Assembly (NCBI GenBank): GCA_964194585.1
Contig: CAXMNG010000194.1
Coordinates: 1-13,319, forward strand
Direction: 5' to 3'
Length of the DNA: 13,319 nucleotides
DNA from: JAABYT01 sp964194585
GTDB lineage: Bacteria; Pseudomonadota; Gammaproteobacteria; HK1
The notes beneath the pieces are model-generated. The model saw nothing but the letters and a program-made list of their open reading frames with translations. It did not search any database and had not been told where the DNA came from. Of this stretch, positions 5,194 to 12,893 are shown piece by piece (within the stretch, counting starts at the first letter, position 1; every line of letters begins with the position of its first letter). The translations under genes were made by a program, and so were the position numbers.

Positions 5194-7542
5194 ATGCGGC
5201 CTAAAACCGTAGTACTGACGGCATTGCTCATCGGCGGCTGCGCGGGGATGCGTGGTGTGCAGCTGGACGAGGCGTATGGCGAGGCGCGCCCGCGGCATCG
5301 TCTGACGGTAGATGCTGCGAGCCAGCGGGTGGACTACTGGCGTGACGTGAAGCCGGTGCTGGACAGCCGCTGCGTGGTCTGCCACGGATGCTACGACGCG
5401 CCTTGCCAGCTGAGGCTCAGCGCCTTCGAGGGAATCGACCGTGGTGCCAGCAAGAGTCTGGTCTACGACGCCGGACGCCTGCTGCCGGCCAATCTCACGC
5501 GGTTGTTCGAGGATGCCCATTCGGCCCAGGAGTGGCGGGACATGGGTTTCTATCCGGTCCTGAACGAGCGCGATCAAACGCCGCAAGCCAACCGGGAAGC
5601 CGGGGTCATGGCCAGGACGCTGGCGCTCAAGCGCGAACATCCGTTACCCGGGACGAAAAAGCTCCCGGCGAGCTTCGATCTTTCGCTCGATCGCGATCAG
5701 CAGTGTCCGACTATCGAGGAGTTCGATGCTTTCGAGGGAAAGTACCCTTTGTGGGGTATGCCCTACGCCTTGCCGGCTCTCAGCGAAGACGATGACCGCG
5801 TGCTGATGCGCTGGATCGAGGACGGCGCTCGTTACTACCCGCCGCCACCCCTCGGGGACGCGTACCAGCGGCGCATCTCCCGGTGGGAGACTTTTTTGAA
5901 CGGTCGTTCGAACAAGCAACAGCTGATGAGCCGCTACATCTACGAGCATCTGTTCGTGGGGCACATTTATTTCGACGATATCGACGAGCAGAAGTATTTC
6001 CGCTTGGTGCGGTCCCGCTCGGCGCCCGGCTTGCCCATCAACCAGATTGCCAGCCGCCGCCCCTACGACGATCCGGGCGTCGCGCGCGTCTACTATCGTC
6101 TGCAACCAGTTCGCACCACCATCGTCGCCAAGACGCACATGCCTTATGCTTTTGGCGAGGCGCGCATGGCACGTTTCCAGGAGCTGTTCCTGAGTCCATC
6201 CTACGAGGTGACGGAGCTGCCGAGCTACGCGCCGGAAGTCGCTTCGAATCCCTTCATCGCATTTAACAGCATCCCGGCATCGTCCCGATACCGGTTCATG
6301 CTCGACGAAGCCCGGTTCACGATCATGGGCTTCATCAAAGGACCCGTGTGTCGCGGTCAAATTGCTCTGGGCGTTATTGAAGATCAATTCTGGGTCGTAT
6401 TCGTCGACCCGGACAACAAGGTCATGAACGAAGGCGGGCACTTCTTAGACAGAGAGAGCGACAATCTACGTTTGCCGACCAGCGAGGGTAGTGAAGCCCT
6501 GTTGCTGACTCCATGGCTGCGTTACTCCCAGCTGGAAAACAAGTATCTGGCCGCCAAGGGCGCGTACATGAAAAAGGCGCTCAGCCGCCCGGCGGACATA
6601 ACCCTCGACATCGTCTGGGACGGCGATGGCGAGAACACCAACGCCGCGCTGACGGTTTTTCGCCACTTCGACAACGCCACCGTGCTCAAGGGCTTCGTCG
6701 GTGACGTGCCGAAGACCGCCTGGTTGATCGAATATCCCGTGCTCGAGCGCATTCACTATCTGCTGGTCGCGGGCTTCGACGTATACGGCAACGCGGGGCA
6801 TCAGCTCAACTCGCGCCTGTACATGGACTTTCTGCGGATGGAGGGAGAGTTCAATTTTCTCACCCTGCTGCCCAAGGAGGTGCGCGTGCCCGAGCGGGAC
6901 TTCTGGTACCGCGGCGCGCGTCAAAGCGTGAAGGAGTACATCTACGGTAAGCGCATCAGCTTCGACGTGGACTCCGGGATCCCTTTCGAGAGCGACGACC
7001 CGAAAGCCGAGCTCTTCGAGCTTCTGCGCCGGCACCTCGGGCCTGCGCTGGATGAGTCCCGTGACATCGATCGCGGCGAGGACGCCATCGTTACCGAGGA
7101 GCTGGGGCGGCTGGCCGCCGTTCAGGGCAAAAGCCTCGACTGGCTGCCGGAATCCGGTTTTCTGACCATTACCGGTATGCCCGATGGTCCGGATGCGCGA
7201 TTCACGCTGCTTCGCAATACAGGCCACAGCAACGTATCCCACGTGTTTGCGGAAAAGCAGGCGCTTCTGCCGGAAGAGGATACCTTGACGGTAGCGGGCG
7301 GATTGGTCGGGGCCTATCCCAACGCCTTCTATCGCGTCGACAGAAAGCAGTTGCCGGCGCTGGTAACGGCGATCAGCACGCTCGCCAGCGAAGCCGACTA
7401 CGCGGCGCTCGTGGACCGCTTCGGCGTTCGTCGCAGCGACCCGGCCTTCTGGGAGCACAGCGACGATCTGTTCGCCGCCTTCGAGACGCTCTCGCCCGTG
7501 GAGGCCGGAAGGTTCGACTACAATCGGTTGGAGAACCGGTAG
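5194..7542 (+). CDS. cti: Fatty acid cis/trans isomerase (Cti), heme-containing, periplasmic
   Basis: A 782-aa protein, close to the 766 aa of Pseudomonas putida Cti. The enzyme converts cis double bonds of membrane phospholipid acyl chains to trans, stiffening the membrane under solvent or heat stress. The c-type heme motif CVVCH is at C60-C63-H64, followed by C66 and C71. Regions I recognise as Cti-specific are SRYIYEHLFVGHIYF, FRLVRSRSAPG, RTTIVAKTHMPYAFGEAR, IEYPVLERIHYLLVAGFD and YGNAGHQLNSRLYMDFLRM. The N terminus is an export signal ending in LLIGGC-A, which reads as a possible lipobox with C16, so the protein may be an outer-membrane lipoprotein and not a free periplasmic one. The SD is weak (GGGG 13 bases upstream). 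It is divergent from the LysR gene and converges on the MFS gene. Confidence 0.93.
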   Translation: MRPKTVVLTALLIGGCAGMRGVQLDEAYGEARPRHRLTVDAASQRVDYWRDVKPVLDSRCVVCHGCYDAPCQLRLSAFEGIDRGASKSLVYDAGRLLPANLTRLFEDAHSAQEWRDMGFYPVLNERDQTPQANREAGVMARTLALKREHPLPGTKKLPASFDLSLDRDQQCPTIEEFDAFEGKYPLWGMPYALPALSEDDDRVLMRWIEDGARYYPPPPLGDAYQRRISRWETFLNGRSNKQQLMSRYIYEHLFVGHIYFDDIDEQKYFRLVRSRSAPGLPINQIASRRPYDDPGVARVYYRLQPVRTTIVAKTHMPYAFGEARMARFQELFLSPSYEVTELPSYAPEVASNPFIAFNSIPASSRYRFMLDEARFTIMGFIKGPVCRGQIALGVIEDQFWVVFVDPDNKVMNEGGHFLDRESDNLRLPTSEGSEALLLTPWLRYSQLENKYLAAKGAYMKKALSRPADITLDIVWDGDGENTNAALTVFRHFDNATVLKGFVGDVPKTAWLIEYPVLERIHYLLVAGFDVYGNAGHQLNSRLYMDFLRMEGEFNFLTLLPKEVRVPERDFWYRGARQSVKEYIYGKRISFDVDSGIPFESDDPKAELFELLRRHLGPALDESRDIDRGEDAIVTEELGRLAAVQGKSLDWLPESGFLTITGMPDGPDARFTLLRNTGHSNVSHVFAEKQALLPEEDTLTVAGGLVGAYPNAFYRVDRKQLPALVTAISTLASEADYAALVDRFGVRRSDPAFWEHSDDLFAAFETLSPVEAGRFDYNRLENR

Positions 7543-7553
7543 TCGACCGGTTC
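7533..7553. terminator. Perfect hairpin shared by convergent cti and MFS genes
   Basis: GAACCGGT (7533-7540), loop AGTCG, then ACCGGTTC (7546-7553): perfect 8-base arms. The stem overlaps the last base of the cti TAG stop and the MFS TGA stop, which are only 9 bases apart. Position suggests a bidirectional terminator or an mRNA 3'-end stabiliser. Neither strand has a run of T after the stem, so canonical intrinsic termination is uncertain. Confidence 0.5.
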
Positions 7554-8832
7554 AGTGGGATTCAATGCTGAGATTCGGTGGTCTCAGAAACAGCAGCGTG
7601 AACGCACATCCGACGGGCAGAACCGCGAGCAGGTACAGCGTCCCCGTGTAGCTTCCGAAGAGGTCGAATGCGAGACCCAGCGGCAGGGGCCCGATGGCGG
7701 CGCCCACCACGCCGACGGTTTGCGCGGCACCCTGGATACTGCCCAGGTGGCGGCGTCCGAAGTATCGCGGCCACATGAAGCTGTAGTGGGCCTGCAAGCC
7801 CGCGTTGGCGAGGCCGAACACCGCGCTGAATACGATCATGCTGCCGATATCCCTCACCAGCGCCAGCGCCACCAGGGCCGCGCTCATGATGAGCAGAGCG
7901 GAAGCGAACATGGGGCGCGTCGGCAATCGATCCAGCAGGTAGCCGAACACCGGCATCGTAATCACCATGACCACGGCGGAAATGGCGAAGGCGCGCGCCG
8001 CGATTTGTGCGTCCAGGCCTTGCAGGGAAAACACCGAAACCTGGTGGAAGAACATTCCGGTCACCAGCATCGATAGGCTCGCAAGCCCCAGCGCGATGAT
8101 CCAGAAGCTCGGTAAGCGAAGGGCGGCGCGCAAGCTGAGTCCAATGTTCATGGCCTCCCCGGGGCTCGCCGATGGCTGGTCGGCCAGGGACGCGCCGTCC
8201 GGTGTGAGCCCGATGTCCTCGGGCTTGTTCTGAACCAGAACCGCGATCATCGGCACCAGCAACACCCAGGTGAGAATGCCCAGCCAGAACCAGGATTCAC
8301 GCCACCCCACCTGGCCGATGAGCCACTGGGCCAGCGGCGGATGCAGTGCCATGCTGAGCGAGAAGCCGAGCGCCGTCAGACTCAACGCGATCCCGCGCCG
8401 CCGGTTGAACCACTGTGAGACCAGATAGTTGCTGCTCAACATGAGCGAGCCCTGACCGAGAAAGCGCAGCGCGCCGAATGCCAGCGCCAGGGACAACAGG
8501 CCGGCGACCTGACCGAAGGCAATGTTGGCGAAACCGAACAGAACGGCGACGCCCAAGGCCACGCGTCTCACCCCCACCCGATCGATGAGTCGGCCGACAT
8601 AGGGCAAACCGAAGGCGGCCAGCAGCGTTGCGGCGGCGTAGGCGGACGCGATGGAGGTACGGGATATACCGAGATCGTTGCTGATGGGCGTGATGTAGAC
8701 GCTGAAGATATGCGACTGACCGGGGCCACTGGCAAATACCGCCAGTCCCCCGACAGCGAGCATCACCCATCCATAAAAGATGTGCCGATTGACGCCCAGC
8801 GACAGGGCATCGCGTAGTGACCCATGTTTCAC
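7552..8832 (-). CDS. Major facilitator superfamily transporter (monocarboxylate/oxalate-formate-like type)
   Basis: A 426-aa protein with about 12 hydrophobic helices in two halves, split by a polar loop around 202-235. MFS motif A appears as GRLIDRVGVRR (80-90) and, degenerate, as GYLLDRLPTRP (297-307). The central loop NKPEDIGLTPDG is common in the MCT/OFA-like branch of MFS, which moves small carboxylates, but the substrate cannot be read from sequence. The start is GTG 8832: the frame is closed by an upstream TAA and has no other ATG, GTG or TTG before the first helix. There is no visible SD, so initiation may be weak. It converges on cti and is divergent from the rlmI-like gene. No partner genes point to a pathway; linkage to the dicarboxylate operon is only a possibility. 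Confidence 0.85.
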   Translation of the reverse strand: MKHGSLRDALSLGVNRHIFYGWVMLAVGGLAVFASGPGQSHIFSVYITPISNDLGISRTSIASAYAAATLLAAFGLPYVGRLIDRVGVRRVALGVAVLFGFANIAFGQVAGLLSLALAFGALRFLGQGSLMLSSNYLVSQWFNRRRGIALSLTALGFSLSMALHPPLAQWLIGQVGWRESWFWLGILTWVLLVPMIAVLVQNKPEDIGLTPDGASLADQPSASPGEAMNIGLSLRAALRLPSFWIIALGLASLSMLVTGMFFHQVSVFSLQGLDAQIAARAFAISAVVMVITMPVFGYLLDRLPTRPMFASALLIMSAALVALALVRDIGSMIVFSAVFGLANAGLQAHYSFMWPRYFGRRHLGSIQGAAQTVGVVGAAIGPLPLGLAFDLFGSYTGTLYLLAVLPVGCAFTLLFLRPPNLSIESH

Positions 8833-8886
8833 GAGGGGATTTTCGCCAGCATCAAGCCGCTGGTAGCGGATGTTCGGGGCATTGCG

Positions 8887-8915
8887 TTGGACATCAAAGC
8901 ACGATCTTCTTTAGC
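8887..8915 (+). promoter_or_regulatory. Tentative promoter of the rlmI-like gene
   Basis: TTGGAC (8887-8892) and TTTAGC (8910-8915) are spaced by 17 bases, 41 bases before the ATG at 8956. The -35 is partial and the -10 is poor, so this is only the best candidate in the 123-base divergent spacer (8833-8955). Confidence 0.2.
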
Positions 8916-8955
8916 CTGTCACCCGTGCGCTCCCCATCCAACCCGAGAAACACCC

Positions 8956-10149
8956 ATGAGTCTCCCCAGTCTGTATCTTCGCCGCCGCCACGAGCGCCGC
9001 GTGCAACGGGGACATCCCTGGGTGTTCAGCAATGAGGTAGCCATCGAGCGCAGCCCGCTGACGGCGTTCCAGGCGGGCGACTGCGTCAATGTCTCGAGTT
9101 ACTCCGGCAAGCCGCTGGGGACGGCGTACGTCAATCCTCATTCGCTGATTTGCGCGCGCATGTTGAGTGCCGAGGCCAACTGCGTTCTTGATGAGGATTT
9201 TCTCGGCGAGCGCCTCGCCCACGCGTTGGCGCTTCGCGAACGGCTCGGGTGGCTGCCCCATTGCAGGCTCGTGTATGGCGAAAGCGATCGCCTTCCAGGT
9301 CTCATTGTCGACCGCTACGGGGATGTGCTTGCCGTGCAGATTGGCACAGCCGGCATGGAGCGCGTGCGTGACGACATCGTACGTGCCCTGGTGAAGCTCT
9401 GTCGTCCGGCGGCGGTCGTGTTGCGCAATGATCTCGCCAGCCGCGGCCTGGAGGGGCTCGAGAGCTACGTCGAGGTCGCCCATGGAGAAGTGCCAACCGT
9501 GGTGAGCTTGCGCGAAAATGGCGCCAGCTTCGAAATTTCACCCCTCGAGGGACAGAAGACCGGTTGGTACTACGATCATCGCCGCAACCGCGCCCGGCTT
9601 TCACATTACGCGCAAGGACGCAGCGTGCTCGACTGCTTCAGCTACGTGGGCGGGTTCGGCGTCCAGGCGGCCATGGGCGGCGCACAATCGGTGTTGTGCC
9701 TGGACTCGTCGCAGAGCGCGCTTGCGCGGTTGCGCCGCAACGCCGAGCTCAATGGGGTTGCGGATCGGGTCGATGGTCGCAGGGGCGACGTTTTCGACAG
9801 CTTGCGCGCCCTTCGCGGTGAACAGCGGCGCTTTGACATCGTGGTCGTGGATCCGCCGGCCTTCATGCGTCGCAAAAAAGACCGGCGAGCGGGCATCGAG
9901 GCCTATCGGCGGCTCAATCGGCGCGCGATGCAGGTTCTGGAGGCTGACGGGCTGTTGTTGTCTGCATCGTGCTCCTTCCATCTGAGCCCCGAAGAGCACC
10001 AGGAGGTCGTGGCCGGTGCCGCCGCCGACGTCGGCAGATGGGTTCAGATTCTGGAGCGGGGCTACCAGGCGGCGGATCATCCGGTGCACCCGCGGTTGCC
10101 GGAAAGCGAGTATCTGAAGGCGTTGCTGGTGCGGGTTTGCGGGGGGTAG
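8956..10149 (+). CDS. rlmI: RlmI-like 23S rRNA cytosine-C5 methyltransferase
   Basis: A 397-aa protein matching E. coli RlmI (396 aa), which makes m5C1962 in 23S rRNA. An N-terminal PUA RNA-binding domain (about 1-75; RRHERRVQRGHPWVFSNEV) is followed by an EEHD-type middle region with LPGLIVDRYGD (113-123). The C-terminal Rossmann methyltransferase has SAM motif I LDCFSYVGGFGVQAA (225-239), EGQKTGWYYDHRRNR before it, motif IV DPPAF (299-303) and SASCSFHL with the likely catalytic Cys339. The frame is open 132 bases further upstream, but ATG 8956 gives the family length and begins right at the PUA domain; GAGAA upstream is a weak SD. It is monocistronic and converges on the FecR-SPOR gene with a 33-base gap. 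Confidence 0.92.
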   Translation: MSLPSLYLRRRHERRVQRGHPWVFSNEVAIERSPLTAFQAGDCVNVSSYSGKPLGTAYVNPHSLICARMLSAEANCVLDEDFLGERLAHALALRERLGWLPHCRLVYGESDRLPGLIVDRYGDVLAVQIGTAGMERVRDDIVRALVKLCRPAAVVLRNDLASRGLEGLESYVEVAHGEVPTVVSLRENGASFEISPLEGQKTGWYYDHRRNRARLSHYAQGRSVLDCFSYVGGFGVQAAMGGAQSVLCLDSSQSALARLRRNAELNGVADRVDGRRGDVFDSLRALRGEQRRFDIVVVDPPAFMRRKKDRRAGIEAYRRLNRRAMQVLEADGLLLSASCSFHLSPEEHQEVVAGAAADVGRWVQILERGYQAADHPVHPRLPESEYLKALLVRVCGG

Positions 10150-10182
10150 CGGTTTGTCGGGCGGAGTGAAGCGATGCCCAAC

Positions 10183-11130
10183 CTACTGCTCGACCACCCA
10201 TGCGGTGCGGAAGCCGAGCGCGTCGGCGATACCGTCTTTGAATGCGACGGCACCTTGCCAATTCCCGAATCCGGCCAAGGCGACGCGGTAGAAGGTCTTG
10301 TCACCTACCTGGGCCGTCTGGATGGTGATGGGAAATCCCTGGTCTTCGAGCGTTGCCCGGGAACGCGCGGCTGCCTCGCGGGTGGACAGGGACTCGAGGA
10401 ACACGGTCCAGGCGCCGTCCACGGTCAGCGCCGGCCCGCGCGCTTCGATATCGGTCTCTTGCGTCCAGCGTCGCAACTGATCCGGGTCGACGGGTCTGAC
10501 CGGCAGCGACGCCTGTCCCTTCGGCGCCACGTAGAAGCTCAGCGGATCCGACATGGTAATGGCGGCATCGTCACCCCGTTTCACGCTGATTTCGCCTTCG
10601 ATGAGACAGACGATGTCCTTATCCACGGCCGCCTTACCCCACACGTCGGTGCCGCGAATGCCAGCCGTCACGTTCGAAAACCGTACGTCGAGGCGGCGCC
10701 GATGGGCCTTGGACAGGAGCGTCGTGGTGAAGCGGAATGCGCCCTTGACAACGTCCAGCAATCCTTCGAAGAGGCCGCCGGGCGTGGTGGGCGGCTTCAG
10801 GGCCTGCAGTTGCAGCTCCGCATTCGCCCCCAGCTTTACCAGGCTGCCTTCGGCGAGTCGCAACCGCAGGCGGGCCTTCGGTCCGGTGTGCAGAACGTCA
10901 CCCGCTTCCAGGGGCAATCCCGCATTCACCGGCAACCGGTTGCCGTTTCTCACCAGCCAGGCGGGAACCTGGACACTTTCGACTCGCGCGGCGGCGGCTT
11001 CCACGCCGGGAGGTGCAGCCAGCGCCAGTAGCGCGAGCGCCAGCCAGGCTCGTCGTGAGCAGCCAGGGGCCAGTCGCGCAATGGATAACCGCGAACACGA
11101 TTTCATGTTGGTGGGAATGTTGGAATCCAT
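10183..11130 (-). CDS. Secreted FecR-domain protein with C-terminal SPOR domain
   Basis: A 315-aa protein not assignable to a named gene. A signal peptide covers about 9-46 (SRRAWLALALLALAAPPGVEA before the likely cut at AEA/AA). A FecR-type domain spans about 70-190: PLEAGDVLHTGPKARLRLRL, FEGLLDVVKGAFRF and the hallmark AGIRGTDVW (155-163). Residues 237-315 read as a SPOR domain (WTVFLESLSTREAAARSRATL, FYRVALAGFGN), which binds denuded peptidoglycan. The protein should sit in the periplasm. Classical FecR is an inner-membrane anti-sigma sensor, but there is no sigma factor or TonB receptor gene beside it and no cytoplasmic anti-sigma domain, so an envelope or peptidoglycan role is likelier. 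ATG 11106 is an alternative start that gives a tighter signal peptide. Neither start has a clear SD. Confidence 0.8.
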   Translation of the reverse strand: MDSNIPTNMKSCSRLSIARLAPGCSRRAWLALALLALAAPPGVEAAAARVESVQVPAWLVRNGNRLPVNAGLPLEAGDVLHTGPKARLRLRLAEGSLVKLGANAELQLQALKPPTTPGGLFEGLLDVVKGAFRFTTTLLSKAHRRRLDVRFSNVTAGIRGTDVWGKAAVDKDIVCLIEGEISVKRGDDAAITMSDPLSFYVAPKGQASLPVRPVDPDQLRRWTQETDIEARGPALTVDGAWTVFLESLSTREAAARSRATLEDQGFPITIQTAQVGDKTFYRVALAGFGNWQGAVAFKDGIADALGFRTAWVVEQ

Positions 11131-11161
11131 CCCATCGGGAGGGGCGGCCAGAGTCGCGTGG

Positions 11162-11170
11162 AGTATAGCA
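11162..11170 (-). promoter_or_regulatory. Extended -10 promoter of the FecR-SPOR gene
   Basis: On the minus strand the sequence reads TG-C-TATACT, an extended -10 element with 5 of 6 bases of TATAAT. The transcript would start near 11155, about 25 bases before ATG 11130. No good -35 exists at 16-18 bases, which extended -10 promoters tolerate. Confidence 0.5.
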
Positions 11171-11203
11171 CCGGCGCTGAAACATTCGCGTAACGCGCCG
11201 GTG
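11169..11203. repeat. Perfect 9-bp inverted repeat between FecR-SPOR gene and lgt
   Basis: CACCGGCGC (11169-11177) and GCGCCGGTG (11195-11203) are exact reverse complements with a 17-base spacer. The left arm covers the TG of the extended -10 promoter of the FecR-SPOR gene and the rest fills the -35 spacer region, so an operator is the simplest reading. It also lies 27-61 bases upstream of the lgt start. There is no T-run, so a terminator is unlikely. Confidence 0.5.
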
Positions 11204-11229
11204 GGAAATGCAGGTTAGAATCGCAGATC

Positions 11230-12075
11230 ATGATTGCTTTTCCCGACATCAATCCCGTCGCGCTCGAGCTCGGACCGGTCAAGATTCACTGGTACGGCCT
11301 GATGTATCTTATCGGCTTTGGCGCTGCCTGGTCGCTGGGCCGGATTCGCGCCAGGGATCCCAGGCGCGACTGGTCCGGCGCGGCGGTAGACGACCTTCTG
11401 TTCTATATTGCGCTGGGCGTCATCGTCGGCGGGCGCCTCGGGTACGTGCTGTTCTACGATCTCGGTCGATTCGTGGATGATCCTTCTTTGATTCTGAGGA
11501 TCTGGCAGGGTGGCATGTCCTTTCACGGCGGGCTGATCGGCGTCATGATCGCCATGTGGTGGTTCGCCCGCACCCGCGGCAGGCGCTTTTTCGCGGTCGC
11601 AGATTTTGTCGCGCCCCTCGTGCCCCCCGGAATCGCGCTGGGCAGGATAGGCAACTTCATCAACGGAAATCTTTGGGGCGGACCGTCCGACCTGCCGTGG
11701 GCAATGGTGTTTCCGGATCCGCGCGCGGGGGGTGTGGCGCGCCACCCCTCTCAGCTGTACCAGGCGTTGCTGGAAGGAGTAGCGCTGTTCGTCATCGTCT
11801 GGCTCTACTCGCGGCATCCGCGCCCGACCATGGCCGTATCCGGTGTGTTTCTCACGGCTTACGGTGTTTTCCGGTTTGTCATCGAGTTCATACGTGTGCC
11901 CGACGCGCACATCGGTTATCTGGCGTTCGATTGGGTCACCATGGGTCAGGTGTTGAGCGCCCCCATGATCATCGCCGGTGCGATTCTCGTGTGGCTCGCT
12001 TACCGATTCGCGGCCGCCGCCGAAACGACACCGCCCACCATGCCGGCACGGTCCCGTCGCACGCGAAGCAGGTAA
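11230..12075 (+). CDS. lgt: Prolipoprotein diacylglyceryl transferase
   Basis: A 281-aa inner-membrane enzyme that moves diacylglycerol from phosphatidylglycerol to the lipobox Cys of prolipoproteins, the first step of lipoprotein maturation. Motifs: IHWYGLMYLIGF at the start, GGRLGYVLFYD, MSFHGGLIG (H99, E. coli H103), the Lgt signature GRIGNFINGNLWG (R139, N142), RHPSQLYQALLEG and YGVFRFVIEFIR. Several TM helices are evident. Where E. coli has Glu151 (INGELWG) this protein has Asn147. The C-terminal tail PPTMPARSRRTRSR is basic. No clear SD is present; TAGAAT at 11216-11221, just 8 bases before ATG, could be a -10 giving an almost leaderless mRNA. It is followed after 8 bases by thyA, probably as one operon. 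Confidence 0.96.
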   Translation: MIAFPDINPVALELGPVKIHWYGLMYLIGFGAAWSLGRIRARDPRRDWSGAAVDDLLFYIALGVIVGGRLGYVLFYDLGRFVDDPSLILRIWQGGMSFHGGLIGVMIAMWWFARTRGRRFFAVADFVAPLVPPGIALGRIGNFINGNLWGGPSDLPWAMVFPDPRAGGVARHPSQLYQALLEGVALFVIVWLYSRHPRPTMAVSGVFLTAYGVFRFVIEFIRVPDAHIGYLAFDWVTMGQVLSAPMIIAGAILVWLAYRFAAAAETTPPTMPARSRRTRSR

Positions 12076-12083
12076 TTTCGGCG

Positions 12084-12878
12084 ATGAAACAGTATCTGGA
12101 TCTCGTACGCCACGTCCGTGACCACGGCGCGCATAAGCGGGATCGCACCGGGGTGGGCACACGCAGCGTATTCGGTGAGCAGATGCGCTTCGATCTGAAC
12201 GCCGGCTTCCCCGCCATCACCACCAAGCGCCTGCATTTTCGGTCCATCATTCACGAGTTACTCTGGTTCCTGCGTGGCGACACCAACATCGCCTATTTGA
12301 ACGAGCATGGCGTCTCTATCTGGGACGAGTGGGCGGACGAGCACGGCGAACTCGGGCCGGTATACGGGTCGCAATGGCGCTCCTGGCCGACGCCGGACGG
12401 CGAGCGCATCGATCAGATCGCCCGCGTGGTGGAGAGTCTACGGCGCGACCCCGATTCCCGTCGCCACATCGTGTGCGCGTGGAACGTCGCCGATATCGAG
12501 CGCATGGCTCTGCCGCCATGCCACCTGCTGTTTCAGTTCTACGTCGCGGACGGACGCCTTTCCTGTCAACTCTATCAACGCAGCGCCGATCTGTTTCTCG
12601 GTGTGCCGTTCAATATCGCTTCCTACGCGTTGTTGACCCTCATGGTAGCGCAGGTGGTCGGGCTGGCACCTGGAGATTTCGTTCATACTCTGGGTGATGC
12701 GCATCTCTACGCGAATCATCTGGAGCAGGTAGAGACGCAGCTCGAACGCGAGCCACATGCGTTGCCCACCATGAAACTCAACCCGGAGGTCGACTCGATC
12801 TTCGCTTTCCGCTACGAAGATTTCGAGCTCTTGGATTACCAGTATCATCCCGCCATCAAGGCGCCGATTGCCGTGTGA
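12084..12878 (+). CDS. thyA: Thymidylate synthase
   Basis: A 264-aa protein, identical in length to E. coli ThyA. It methylates dUMP to dTMP using methylene-tetrahydrofolate and releases dihydrofolate. The nucleophile is C146 in LPPCHLLFQFYV; the phosphate-binding R21 (DRTGVGT), R126/R127 (SRRHIV) and R166 (QRSADLFLG), plus N177, H207 and Y209 (DAHLY), are all in place. The C-terminal IAV cap is present. The SD-like AGCAGG lies in the last codons of lgt. The gene sits between lgt and folA, pairing dTMP synthesis with recycling of its dihydrofolate product. Confidence 0.98.
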   Translation: MKQYLDLVRHVRDHGAHKRDRTGVGTRSVFGEQMRFDLNAGFPAITTKRLHFRSIIHELLWFLRGDTNIAYLNEHGVSIWDEWADEHGELGPVYGSQWRSWPTPDGERIDQIARVVESLRRDPDSRRHIVCAWNVADIERMALPPCHLLFQFYVADGRLSCQLYQRSADLFLGVPFNIASYALLTLMVAQVVGLAPGDFVHTLGDAHLYANHLEQVETQLEREPHALPTMKLNPEVDSIFAFRYEDFELLDYQYHPAIKAPIAV

Positions 12879-12893
12879 GATGACAGCACGCGC

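Noticed and set aside
5370..5408. Extra cysteines after CVVCH in Cti as a second heme or metal site
   Set aside because: C66 and C71 do not form another CxxCH. They may be a family trait, and nothing in the sequence shows a second cofactor.
6466..7458. A 330-codon minus-strand open frame opposite cti, and another at 5644-6441
   Set aside because: Both lie fully inside cti, which has family-specific motifs throughout. No start signal or domain supports them.
8824..8955. A 44-codon N-terminal extension of the rlmI-like protein
   Set aside because: The extension has no homology I recognise and runs through the divergent promoter region. The protein from 8956 already has the E. coli RlmI length.
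10150..10182. GGGC...GCCC as a terminator between the convergent rlmI-like and FecR-SPOR genes
   Set aside because: Arms of four bases and a 13-base loop are too weak to claim.
11215..12162. A 315-codon minus-strand open frame across lgt and the start of thyA
   Set aside because: It spans two certain genes and their junction, and its composition is that of a complementary-strand shadow.
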